The notes below the pieces were generated by a model. That model saw nothing but the letters and a program-made list of their open reading frames with translations, was not told the origin of the DNA and did not search any database. Below, one piece after another: positions 44,122 through 55,596 of a DNA stretch of 64,000 bases. Each line of letters begins with the position of its first letter. The first letter of the stretch is position 1. The DNA comes from Tetrahymena elliotti 4EA. Lineage: Eukaryota > Ciliophora > Oligohymenophorea > Hymenostomatida > Tetrahymenidae. The DNA lies in assembly GCA_000231825.2 (NCBI GenBank), contig JH720311.1, positions 1 through 64,000 of the forward strand, read 5' to 3'. A program made the position numbers and the translations under genes.

Positions 44122-44685
44122 ATCCTCTTCTTTTCAAATATATAAAGCTTGTATTAATTATTTATTACCTTTCCTTTCTTAAAATATTAATTAACAATCA
44201 GAAATATCTAATTTTTAAATATCGCTTATATCAAAAAAAATTGTTATTTATTAATTTTCTTTTTATCCATAAGCTTATAACTTTGACAAAAAACATTTAT
44301 CCACATACAAAGATAATTAAAGCCTCAACTCTTAGAATTTAAAGCTTATAATATATGTAAAATTTTTTAGTATCCTATTTTATATATTAAAACGCTTTTA
44401 TGCAGTGCATGAATTTAGAATATTTGTAACATTATTCTTTATTATTAATGTAATCTTTTTGTTTTATAAGTATATTTTACATTTAAAAAAATATTCATTT
44501 AATTTGGTATTAAATTATTGAAAGTGAAAAAAATAATAAAATAAATTTCAAAAGAAAATACTAAAATGAAAGTCCAAGTAATACATAGCAAATTATATTT
44601 ATCTATTAGATTATATCATTTTAATGATGAATAAAATTTGGCTCTACCTCAATTTTGTTAATTACTTAAGATATTTAATTGCTTT
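44122..44685. other. Intergenic, no gene seen
   Basis: Upstream region of paralogue A. Short open stretches occur but no convincing gene. Confidence 0.4.
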
Positions 44686-44865
44686 TCATATTTGGATTAT
44701 GTTGGAAATGGTACCTTTTGAAATATCCAATCTCTCAGAAATCTCAAATTAGGATAAATCAAAAAATTTAGATACTATCACTTTATCCCACTTTATTTCA
44801 TAGGCTAAAAGCCTATTGATTTATGCTTCTCTGTTAAAAGATGGAAAATTTGGTTTTTCTTCCAT
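44686..44865 (-). mobile_element. Helix-turn-helix fragment, possibly transposase N-terminus
   Basis: A 59-residue open frame starting MEEKPNFPSFNREAQINRLL. It contains a helix-turn-helix-like run, FFDLSQFEISERLDISKGT followed by ISNIIQI, then TGA. The spacing resembles the DNA-binding N-terminus of Tc1/mariner or IS630 transposases. The first residues (ME..PN, EAQI) also resemble the start of the decayed transposase at 34823 (MEVEPNYLTLEA). No catalytic domain follows. It may be a cut-off element or simply a small HTH gene. Confidence 0.4.
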
Positions 44866-45107
44866 TCTCAATATCTAATGCAAATAATTTCATATATTTT
44901 ATAAATATAAATTATTTATGGTAAATTCTTAAAACTAATAAACTGTTCATAGAATATTAAAAAAGAAAAGGATTTCTTTGAAAGTTATTTTTTAAAATAA
45001 TAAAATCTTTTTTAAAAAAATATATAAAAAGGATACATTATATTACAAAATATGGCTTGATATAAATTATTTATTGCGAAATCAATAAACAAATATTAAT
45101 AGAACTT

Positions 45108-46694
45108 TCAATAATATTTTTAATATAAACAATTAATTTTTTAGATTTAAATTATTTCTATTTCTTTTAAATGTTAGAAATCTATGTAAAAATAAAAAGG
45201 ACTGTCATAGTAAATGTCTAAACCTGATATGTTTTCATGGTTTGGAAAATCAGATATTGTCATACACTTTTTTCGGAAATCTATTTTAAAATCCAAATCT
45301 CTCATTTGGGGTAAATATTCAATCTATTTATCTTTAATTTCAAAGCCTTATATTTTTTTATATTATCCATATTCTTGTGATTAATTTGTAAAATAGTAAC
45401 TATAATTAAATTAAGCTTGATTTAATTTTTATATTCCAATTTTATAAAAATACTTTTCCTCATATCCCTCATACGGTGTTATTTTAATTCTAATTCTATA
45501 ATTGTGTTATATCTTCAAATTGTAATATACTTAATTTAAAAGATCCTTTTCTGTATTAATAATCTTTAAAATGTTATTTTCTAATTGAGAAAAAGTTAAA
45601 TTATTAGATTTTTGAATCGACTAAAATTAATATTTATTTGTAATATCTTCTACATGTTCCAATTCATAATAAAGCATATCGATATTTTTTTATATTATTT
45701 TTTCATTTTGAATACGAAAAGAATAGCTATTAATTAACATTTTTAACTTTTAATTTTCATCTATATTTTAATTTTTATTTAATATTTATTGAATAGTGTT
45801 AATATTTTAGGTATCAATTTAGCTTCTTTAATTATAAACATAATCTAATAGTTTGAGTACTTGTTAATTTTTTTCTTAATCTTAGATTTTTTCTATGTTT
45901 ATTTGATTTTTTTCATCAAAGTATTCTTGCCTTTTATCACATTCAAAATTTTGTGTTTTAATTTTTAATAATTCATTTATATAGTTTGACAAATTAAATT
46001 TTATTTAATTTTATATTTCTGCACATGATTTGTCCATAAAATGACTCAAAAATACTTCTCCGATTGTGTTTACCAATCCATTTATTAGATCTTTTATTTG
46101 ATTTACCTAATCAAAATTTGTTTCTTCTAATTATCTATCCAAAATATCTTCAAAAATTTATTTGTTTTAATTTGATTTTTGGTAAATCTAGTTAATATAT
46201 TCTCTAAATTCTTAACCTTCATTATCATCGCTTTCATAATAATCTTTAAAAATTTGCTGAAGTTTTTATTTATCTGCTATTTCATTGTACTTTTATAGAA
46301 TATCTTCAGCTTTCTCATTTTATTTCTCAAAATGATTAAAAACTTATTTTTTTATGTCAGAGATTTAAGTTAATAATTTATTTTGAAAATTTTCAAAAAA
46401 AGAAGTTATTCTTTCTTAAGTCTCTAAGCTGACCATTTTTTAATATTAGGATTCAAATTCTTTTGCTATTAATGAATCTTCTATAGGAGGCCAGTTAAAA
46501 ATGATATCTTTATTACATGCATTTAATAAATCTTCTACTAAAACAAGATCCTCACCTTTCGCATTTAGATCAGTTACACATTTACTGCATAAATTCAGCT
46601 ACTAATCTTAATTTTTTACTAATTAAATAAATTGAATTTTTTACCCTTCATGAATTTTACAATTCTTTTTAGATAAGAGTTTAAATTATTCCAT
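45108..46694 (-). CDS. B-box-like zinc-finger / coiled-coil protein, paralogue B
   Basis: A single open frame of 528 residues. It begins MEQFKLLSKKNCKIHEGQKI, with ligands C12-x2-H15 and C36-x2-C39 (CSKC), then LNAKGEDLVLVEDLLNACNK and WPPIED, parallel to KIGGKNILF..DLIRASNDE..WPPLNN in paralogue A. A long coiled coil spans about residues 80-400 (FENFQNKLLTQISDIKKQVF; FEDILDRQLEETNFDQVNQI). The C-terminal domain includes NYRIRIKITPYEGYEEKYF and KKCMTISDFPNHEN. The end at TGA 45110-45108 follows a short K/I/Q tail. It is the same family as paralogue A but well diverged, so the duplication is older than that of the 41.8-kb fragment. Function unknown. Confidence 0.75.
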
Positions 46695-47411
46695 TTTTTA
46701 GATTTGTTTTGTTTTTTAAAAATCAATTTTCTTAATAGTATTTTACTAATTAATCGATGCTTTGAAAACTATATTAAATTATTTGGTAATAAAACTAATT
46801 AAGAACAAAAAAACAAAATATAAAGATTATGAGTTAATTACATTCTAAATAATTATTAGGATTTAGATCTATGTTGTTTATTTTTGGAGCTCTTTTATGT
46901 CAATCAGAATATATTTTAAATTTAAAACTAAATCCACAATATGAATTAATCAATAAAAAATAAACATAAATTATTTTATATTTATATTTTCTAATTAGAT
47001 TTATTTATAAAATCTGTTTTAATCATTATTTTCATTCTTTTTTTGACAAATTTTGATATAATCATTATAAAGAGAATAGATTGTTAATTTTAACAAAATA
47101 AATTAGATAAAACTTAATAAATTTTCATTACTTTCTAGTTCATTTTTTTCTTAAATTTAAAGATTTCTTGTATTATTACTTAATAATGAGGAAAAAATTC
47201 TAAACTTGAACATAAAATAAATTTATTTACAAAAAATGTTGAGAAAAAATAAAAAGTGCTTTTTGATAGTAATATTTTTTTTTTTTTATCGGTATTTATA
47301 TTTTTAATACATATTTGATTTGTTCAATATCTAGCAAGATGATAAATGAAAGTACTAACACTTTTTTCTTTGTGTTTCTTTTATTTTAATTTTTAATTTT
47401 ATAATATTATC
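46695..47411. other. Intergenic, no gene seen
   Basis: AT-rich spacer with a 12-14 base T run near 47275-47288. No coding frame recognised. Confidence 0.45.
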
Positions 47412-50118
47412 TCAGTTTTTAGAAAATTTGCTATCAAATTGTTGGTTAATATATTTTCCTACTGATTTATCTTTTTCATAAACTTTATTCATAATTTCTA
47501 ATTCTGGCAACTTATTTTATTTTTAGAATGATTACTCTGTGTTGATTGAATGGTTAGCTTTATAGTATGGTTTTTGATTAGATTTTTACAAATCTTCAAA
47601 TAGAGAGACAGCAACTTAGTTGTTCATCAAGAATTTATTCATAATGTCTTATTTAATTTCATTGATGAGCTACTTCTCTCTTTCTTAATATTCTTATATC
47701 TAATTAGGTTTATAAATTGATTACATAAGTTTAGGATCAATAATATTATTTTCTATATTCTAATTTAATAATTTTTAGCTCATATTCTGCACCTTGTTTT
47801 CCTAATTTTGTTTATTATAAGAGAATCTAGTAGAAGAAGGAGCTGTTTTGATAAACAAATTATTTGTTATCTTCTTATTCTCTAATTGGAGCAAAGTCTT
47901 ATTCATAATATTACAAATACTTTTAAATGAACTCTTATCGATCCCAAGAGTCTTCAGTTAGCTTTAATTAGTCTTAGGACGCTTTCCAAGAGTATAAAAT
48001 GTGCTATTAAATTTGTTCTTACTTAAATTAAATTAACTTATACTTCTCATACTTCCCAATTAATTTGAGCTTTTATTATTAAACCCTTTAAATTCTGTAT
48101 GTCTAAAATCATCATTTGAATATTTTTAGCGTGTTCCATATATATTATTATTTATATTTTAAGAATTTTGAGTGCTTTCAAAGTCTTATCCATTACCCCC
48201 AAAGAATCTACCTACCCCACCTCTGTGGTTCTAAAATGTAGCTGACATAGGTAATAAATTGCTTCTTTCAATAGATTTTTTATTTTCTACACTGCCTAAT
48301 TAAGATTCAGTTTCTTCAGTCTGTATTTATGTTTTATTTTTATTTCCTCCTTGTGTTTCGTTATTGATATTAGGCCAATTTTAAGTGCTTTAAAAAGATT
48401 TATAAAAGTTTTCTTAAGTCCCATATTATTTTGATACTTCTGTATACAAACTCTAAGCATCATCTTTGCCTTTAAGCTGAGCCTTTTTAGATAGACTTTA
48501 AGCTTCATATTTGGTAAATTTATTGTGAATTTATTCTTCATCCATTTCTTTTTTCCCTTAATTTCTAATCTTAGAATTTCTTATTGATCCTCTTGAAGCT
48601 GCCAATTATGAATTTGAATTATTCTGATTGCTCATTTAAGTCCCAAACAACTGTGGACCAGCAACAGAAGATTGTAAGAAATAATTATTATTTTATCCTT
48701 AAGGTTCAATTTGAATTGAACCATGCCTAGGGGTAGTAGAAGTAAATTGAGACTATCTATTGATAGAATTTGTAGCCTGAGATAGTCTGTATTATGCTTT
48801 TTGTTGTTTCTTCAGTTATTCTTCTTTTAATTAATTCCTAAATGATTTTTCAGCCTCCAATGATTCACCATCTGAATCTGAGCTAGTTTGCCTGTCAAAT
48901 ATTTTTTATTCAAGGTCACTGGCCTTTTTAATTTAAATAAAGGATTTATTATTTAAGTAATATTTTAAATAGAAGGGTAGAGTTAAAAATAAAAATATTT
49001 TTTAAATATTTCACAAAAAAAACTATTTTGTTTAAATTTATTTTTATTAAAAAAAAAATTTTTTTAAAATGTTCCCCAGTTATATTTATGTGATTTAAAA
49101 AATTGTGAAATCTAAATTATTAATTTGCAAATGATTTTTAAGCAAGAAATTAAAATTAGTAGAAAGAGTTAAGAATCAATTAAATAATATAAATCAATGA
49201 TTTATTTATTTGTTTGTTTACCTTATCAAGTTTTTTTTAATCTTTTAATTGATTTTCATGGGCTGTAGCTCCTGCTGAATCTAGTCCATTAAGATTCATT
49301 AATTGCAAATATTTTTCATATCTCTCACTTATTCTGTGATTTTTTTCTCTCAAATAATCCTCTAAATCTTCTCTGTTAATCCTATAGCTGAGATAGGTGA
49401 CCATTTCTGAGAATCTTTAAGGTAAATAAATGTTTCTGTCTTCAGCTGACTTTTGCTATTATTCTTATGTACGAACCTTAGAAATCATCTTTGAGAATAT
49501 AGCATTAGCATCTTGTGATATAGCACATTCTTTAAATTCTAAGTAATTTAATGCATTATCTTTAGTTTTATCTACAATATTGTATATTTATTACAATTCT
49601 TCTTTATCTATTTCTATATTATACCTTTTTTAAAAGTAATAATTTTTATACTTGAATTTATTATTTAATAAAACTCTAATATATTGCAAGAAAATTATTT
49701 TTCCTTTCAAAAAAATCTCTCCTCGTTAAAGCTAAATGAAAATATTAACTTTAAATAGTGTATTTTGCATCAAAAAGATAGTTTTTGTTTTAAATAATAA
49801 TTGAAATTTGTAAGATGATCTGAATGAATGAATAATTGCTTACTTTTAAAACATTTCTACCATTTCTTTTAAATCTAGAGCCTAAGAGCCATCCTTATCG
49901 AAAATTTTGAATATTTTACGAATTTTCATATCCTCAATTAATTCTTCTGGGAATAAAAGATAGTGTTTTTTAGTTTTGCTGGAATATCTCGTTTTAAGCC
50001 ATGAAACAGTTGATTTATTATGCAATTTTGTGCGTTTATTATTTTTAACAAAAGCCTGATATTCATTAAGATTTTCAAAAACATATTCATTATCATCTTA
50101 TTAGGTTTCGTTGCTCAT
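47412..50118 (-). CDS. EF-hand calcium-binding protein with long disordered tail
   Basis: Starts MSNETQQDDNEYVFENLNEY. The first EF-hand is RKIFKIFDKDGSQALDLKEM, whose loop DKDGSQALDLKE has acidic or polar ligands at positions 1, 3, 5, 9 and Glu at 12, so it should bind calcium. After an intron (about 49845-49700) a weaker second hand reads IVDKTKDNALNYLEFKE. A helical stretch (YLSYRINREDLEDYLREKNH) follows, a second intron lies at about 49220-48930, and then about 500 residues of S/Q/N-rich, low-complexity sequence end KYINQQFDSKFSKN, TGA 47414-47412. No kinase or other catalytic domain is seen. The partner and role are unknown; calcium sensing is inferred from the loop. Confidence 0.75.
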
Positions 50119-51037
50119 TTAAAGTAAAAATAAAAATGATTTATTTAGGTAGAATATGTGCTTTTTTTATAATTTTAGTTTTAATTCTACTAAAAATGGT
50201 ATGTATTTTTATGTATTATTTAATTATAAATAATAAATAATAAGTAATAGCTAATTGACTTCTCTATTTTTATTTTAATATTCAATCAAATAATTTTTAA
50301 TAGTATTAATTCAGTTCTTTCTGCTAAATTTCAATTTATTATTTATGGTTAGTTATATGTATGCTCTCATCCATAACTTTCTCATTCATTTTAAATATAA
50401 ATGATAAATTTGCAAATCAAAATTTTCCTAATAACTCCTCTCCATCTAAATCACTCAAAGATTAAAACTTAATATAGTCATTCAATATGTTTCAACAACT
50501 TAATATCATATTAAACATTTTTTTATGCATATAAGGAGTTATAATATTTTTTACATTTATTTATTTGCTACTGGAACAAATATTATTTTTCTTTGATTTT
50601 TTTTAAATATTTAGATTGGCTTTTAATTTAAATCTTTTCTTTCTTTTTTCTTTTACAAAAAAATGAAAATATTTTAAAAAATATTGAGTAAAAAATAGTT
50701 TTAATTGATTAATTTTTAATGAGAAATATCAAAAACAAGTAATAAATTAAATTAAATAAGAGCTTTGTAAGATATAAAATGAATGAATTAAATTAAAAAA
50801 ACATTTAAAATAGTAGTCTCTTTTGTAGTCTTTAGAGATTAATAAAGTGCGACAACACAAAAGGTAAAGAGAGATAAAAGAATGAATGAACGAACAAACA
50901 AATGAACCAGTGAATAGTTTACTTAGGTTCAAAAGTTATGTTTATTTTAATTGTTTTTTATATACTTTTTAACACTATTTAATTAGAGGTAGTTAAAACC
51001 TCACAAATATTTTTCATTATTTTTATGAATTATTTCC
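50119..51037. other. Intergenic, no gene seen
   Basis: AT-rich spacer upstream of the EF-hand gene and downstream of the SR-protein gene. The minus-strand open stretch at 50747-50932 starts inside the downstream flank of the SR gene and is not convincing. Confidence 0.45.
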
Positions 51038-53236
51038 TCAGTTTCTATTTTTAAATAAAAAAAATTATAAAAATGCTCATTGGTTTAGAAAATTATTCTT
51101 ACTTGTCCTTGGAAGGTGATCTAGACTTGGACTTAGACTCCTTAGACTTGGAAGATTTAGATCTGGAACGAGAATCTGACTTGGACTTAGAGGAAGATTT
51201 AGAGTCGGAACGAGATCTGGATCTGCGGCTGCTATTACTTCTGGAGTTAGAAGGGCTGCTTCTGGAGTGTTTTCTTTAGAATTAGAAATAAATTAATTTT
51301 AAATTCATAATGAAAAATATATAAAAATTACCTTCTGCTGCTTCTTCTTGTTCTGCTACAATAATTTTAATTTTCAAATATTTAAAAATGGTTAATATTT
51401 TTTGCTAAATAACTCTCTTTCAAAATTAAATTTAATTAAACACGCTCCAAAAATCTTATTTTTAAACTTTGCTTTTCAAATCTGAAAATTTAAACAATAT
51501 TTAATGCTTTTCATTTATTTGCTTTTTTCTATTTCTCAATATTTGCCTTGCTTTTTACCTAAAATATTTTTTAATTTCACTTTATTTATTTATCTATCTA
51601 TCTCATTCATTTTTTGGCTAATTTCTAATTTCCTTCACATTTATTTTTGCTTTAAATAGTCTTTTATTGTCTATTCGTGAAACTGCTAAAATATATTTAT
51701 CAGTCTTAAGTGCTTGTTGTTTATTTTTTAGGAGTTGATTGGTTAAAAAAGAGATTCGCTATGCTAGGGTGAGTGTGTAAGTGAAATGGATATTTGGATT
51801 TGTTTAATGAAGAGAATGGAATAAAAAAGATTTTACCTTCTAGATCTCGAGCGAGAGCTGCTTCTGCTCGAGGATCTTCTATATCTTAATAATGAACAAA
51901 TGATTAACTTAATATTGATGGAATATTAATTATTATGTCTACCTTCTTTTTTTTTCTTCACATTCGTTAGCCCTATTTTTAGCATACAAATTTTATTCAA
52001 AGATCGTTTATATTACAACTTGTTTATAATTTTTTTATTATTTATTTATTTTTTCAAGTAAAAAGTCTGAATTCGAATTAATAATTGTGTTCTGACCAGT
52101 GACCTCTTCTTCCACAGCTGTAGCATTTATCATCGGGTTAAGGACCTCTGGAACGAGTTTTTTTCAAACCGGCGGGTTCAACAACGATTGTCTTTCCATT
52201 TAAAGATGTCTAATAATATTCAAAAGTATTTTAATCTTGCATTCATTTTATTTAATTTTTTTTGCTGTAAAATTTTGTTTGTTTAGAAATATAAAAATAA
52301 ATTTCGATCTATCTTTTTTGCTTTCAAAGTGTATTTATTTTGAAATCAAATAAATATTAAATTAATTAATCTTTTCTAAACAAACAAACAAAGAGAGAGA
52401 GAGAGAGAGAGTTAAGGATTATATTCTCTCATTTTCAAATTTTTTGTTTTTTTTGCTTAACTTTAATGCTATTTTTAATGCTTTTAAATTTAAATTGAAT
52501 GTTGATTAGTTACCTTGTCCATCTTACGAACGGCATCATCGGCGTCATGGTAGTCGTGATATGTCTGTTTGAATAGTTAGTAAAAAAAAATAAGAATTTG
52601 TAATAAAAAAATAAGAAAATGTAATAAAAAAACTGCAATCTTGCTTTTTATAATGATTTGTTGTATGTTGATCTATCTATCTCTCTGCTCTTGAAAAGTA
52701 AGTATGTGAATCAACCAAAAAAAATGTGAATCAATCTTGTGATGAAAATGTGGGTTGTGAAATCTCTGTGATGATCAATCAATCAAACATCATTCTTTTG
52801 TGTTCTCAATCAAAATGAAAAGAAATTTGCTGCTGTTTTATTGTTGCTGCTATTGTGTGTCTTAAATGTGGAAAAGTGTGAGTGTGTTTGTGGGATTATT
52901 TAAGCTGCTGATTTTGTTGTTGCATGCATCACCGTTGTTTGTTGTTAGAGTTTTTTAAGTTTAAAATAAATGGTAAATTTGATTTTTCTGTGATCGATCG
53001 ATGGATAGATCATTGTTTAAATTTAAATTCTGAATAAAGGAGACAGATATCAATCATCATTTGGCAGTGAGACAGTTGAAATTCTAAAGAATGTTGCTTA
53101 CAATGAAGGCGTAAGAACGCTTCATATTGATATCTTGGATTTTACCAAACTTCTTAAACTCGTAGTTAAGATCATCTTCAGTAGTTCTGCTGGAGAAGTT
53201 GGTAATATAAATCTGGGGATTCTTTCTAGACGACAT
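51038..53236 (-). CDS. SR splicing factor: RRM, CCHC zinc knuckle, RS domain (SRSF7/RSZ-like)
   Basis: Pre-mRNA splicing factor, nuclear. The RRM begins PQIYITNFSSRTTEDDLNYE (RNP2 = IYITNF) and KRSYAFI (RNP1-like). It continues over two introns with TYHDYHDADDAVRKMDK and TSLNGKTIVVEPAG. The zinc knuckle CYSCGRRGHWANEC (C-x2-C-x4-H-x4-C) is itself split by an intron after His-Trp. Three RS exons follow: YRRSSSRSSSRSRSR, RTRRSSRR, and a longer one with SRRSRSRSDSKSSSK and SKSRSPSKDK. No TGA follows in that frame for several hundred bases, so a 58-base intron (GTAAGAAT..AAAATAG, about 51104-51047) is inferred; it joins GAC-AA to A-AAC-TGA and ends the protein at KDKN. Start at 53236 (MSSRKNPQ) is preferred over an ATG 12 codons upstream. 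RS repeats imply SR-kinase regulation. Confidence 0.88.
52391..52411. repeat. (GA)n microsatellite in SR-gene intron
   Basis: About 21 bases of alternating g and a, next to a caaacaaa run, inside the second intron of the SR gene. Confidence 0.85.
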
Positions 53237-53390
53237 AATTCTAAAATTACGATATTTTTTATTAAATAACAAAGAAATTTAATTATCTTTATATTCAATT
53301 ATATATATCTTCCTCTCTTTTTTTAATTTAAATATAATCTTATTTCTCTCCTCTTTCTAAATCTTCATTTATCTATCTATCTACATATCA

Positions 53391-53433
<43 letters not shown>

Positions 53434-54489
53434 CTCATCTTACTTTATTTCATTTCATTTCATTCCATTCCATTCCCCCCTTTCTTATTATAATTATTAT
53501 CATTCTTACTTCAATATATTGAATTATTAATACAAAGAAATATTACCAATCTAAAACTATTCAAATTAATCAATCAATCATTTATATTTATTTCCATGGT
53601 AAATATCTTCTTAGCTTTCCTCATTATTCTACTATTGAAAATAGTTATTCAATCAGCTAAAAATAGACTATATTTATTTTTTATTTTAATCTTTTTTGAA
53701 CACAACATACTCATTCATTCATTCATTCATTTTTCTTCACTCAAATTTATTTTTTAAAATATTTTAAAATCATTTTAATTCTTTCTACAAATTAATTTTT
53801 TAAATATGTCTTTAAAGATTTTTTAAAGTAAATTTAATAATTGTTACAATTTATTTAAAATATAATAAAAAAATGAGTTTTTATCTATCAAGAAAATGTT
53901 TTTTCTTGCTTCATTTACTTGTTTGTTAATTTTAATGATTGGTTTAAAATAATTTTGAAGGGAGTGGAGTTCTGATTCCATTTTTGCATTTTTGATGAAG
54001 CTGCTTGGTTAGGTGAATTAAATAAATGAACAAGAAATACGATAGAATTAATTAATAAAAGGAGAAAAGTCTTACTATTTATTAAGAGTTTGCATATCTT
54101 TTTTATAGCTCACCTAAAATTAAGGAATATTTTTATTAGATAAAGTTTTACCTTTCCTTTTTTAAGTAAGTAAGTAATAGCATATAAATATTGTTAAGAT
54201 TTTAGTTAAATGAACTACCTCCCTTTTAGATTAAGACTTATGTTAGGATTAGCAAATCCATGTTGATTTAAATTCATTAATAAATATAATTATCTTATAT
54301 CTCTTATTTATTAATACTTAGTTAAGATTAAACCATAGCACTGTGCTCTCAATTAGTAAATCTAACAAATCGTAGCATAGTTTTTAGTTAAAAAATAGAT
54401 ATCTCCTACTAGTTCAATATACAGATTTAGTAAATTTATTTGCAATCCTTATCTATTAAAATAATTATTTTCAACATTTAATAAAAGAA
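53237..54489. other. Intergenic between divergent SR-factor and unknown gene
   Basis: Holds both upstream regions. Contains simple repeats near the SR start (separate entry) and cattcattcatt near 53710-53730. No gene recognised. Confidence 0.5.
53365..53475. repeat. (CTAT)n microsatellite and cattt/cattc repeats
   Basis: About 40 uninterrupted bases of ctat units (53391-53433), preceded by interrupted units and followed by atttc/attcc pentamers, 130-240 bases upstream of the SR-factor ATG. Confidence 0.9.
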
Positions 54490-55596
54490 ATGAATGATGA
54501 AAAGAAAGTTTTAGGAATTTAGCTTGGAGAAAACATTGAAATTGGGTACATTTTTATTCTCATTTTTTATTTTTTGTGTGAAAAACAATATCGAATATTC
54601 TAAATATTTATATGATATCTCATTAATATTTTAAAATAACAAAAGTGTTCCAGGAAATAATTAAGATAATCATATAGCAAAGCTACATCCTATAACTCGT
54701 ATTGATGATCCAGCTATCGTTGATGTTTTGGTGAATGAATAAATTCCTGAATAGTCTTTTTTCAGCAATTTGAAAGTAAAATATGATTGATAAAAATATT
54801 TATATACAATTAGAAGCACAAAATTAGAATCTTCTACCTTGCAACAAATTAGATTATTAATACTAAAATCTATCTTTAAATTAACTAACTTAGGAAAAGC
54901 AAGAAGTTGTCATAAAATCTGATTCTAATAAAAAATTTGTATACGATGGATTTGGAAAAATTAAAATGTAACTTTATTCAACAAATACTTACTAAATAAA
55001 TACTCAATCACTTTTATTTTAAAAAGATTTAATTAAGGCCAGGTTACTGAAAAAAAAGTAGATTTCTTAGGAATCATTGTTTAAGACTATCATATTAGCA
55101 AAGTCTTCAGTTTAATTGAAGGAATAAGCACAAATGGAGATAAAACTAATATCTCTATTTTATACATCAACTAAAATCTTGTAAAATTAATCAAATCTAA
55201 AGCATTTAGCTAAATTAAATAACAAAAAAAGGATGATTCTTTATTTATTGATGAACTTACTTGGTATGCAGAAGAAAAGAAAATACATCTTGGTGTATTG
55301 ATTGAAAAGGTTAATTGATTAATTAATTAAAACTATTTTTACTATAATATTTTTATTAAAAGGTTCCTGATGGTGTTCCTGTTATGAAAGGAAAGTTTTA
55401 AAAGCATCATGTTTCTGATTTTATGCCACCAGTTGATTAAGAGTATCATTTATTAGTTGCTGGAAATAGCAGCTTCTAAGGTAAAAAATTTTAAAGTAAA
55501 TTTAAATAATAAAAATTTAAATAACAAAAATTAGATGAGTGCTTAGGACATTTAAAATCTCTTGGATATTTGAAAGAAAATATTACTTTGTACTGA
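54490..55596 (+). CDS. Conserved-looking protein of unknown function, about 240 residues
   Basis: Five or six exons with consistent phases. Exon 1 reads MNDEKKVLGIQLGENIEIG. Later exons include DNHIAKLHPITRIDDPAIVD, EQIPEQSFFSNLK, VVIKSDSNKKFVYDGFGKIK, VDFLGIIVQDYHISKVFSLI, DELTWYAEEKKIHLGVLIEK, VPVMKGKFQKHHVSDFMPPV and the end DECLGHLKSLGYLKENITLY, TGA 55594-55596. Introns are about 55-110 bases with GT..AG ends, for example after GKIK (54969) and before VPDGVP (55364). No signal peptide, membrane segment or catalytic motif is visible. The alternating hydrophobic strands could suit a beta-barrel fold such as an OB-fold, but this is a guess. Codon texture and intron phases argue for a real gene. 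Confidence 0.7.

Noticed and set aside
50747..50932. Minus-strand ORF starting MNLSKLFTGSFVC
   Set aside because: Lies in the flank downstream of the SR-factor stop; no homology or splice support.
51073..51279. Plus-strand ORF rich in Leu, Asp and Glu
   Set aside because: It is the antisense of the RS-repeat exon of the SR factor; the repeats make both strands open.
53940..54010. Possible C/D snoRNA (tgatgaa and ctga boxes)
   Set aside because: The boxes are in the wrong order and spacing, and no terminal stem was found.
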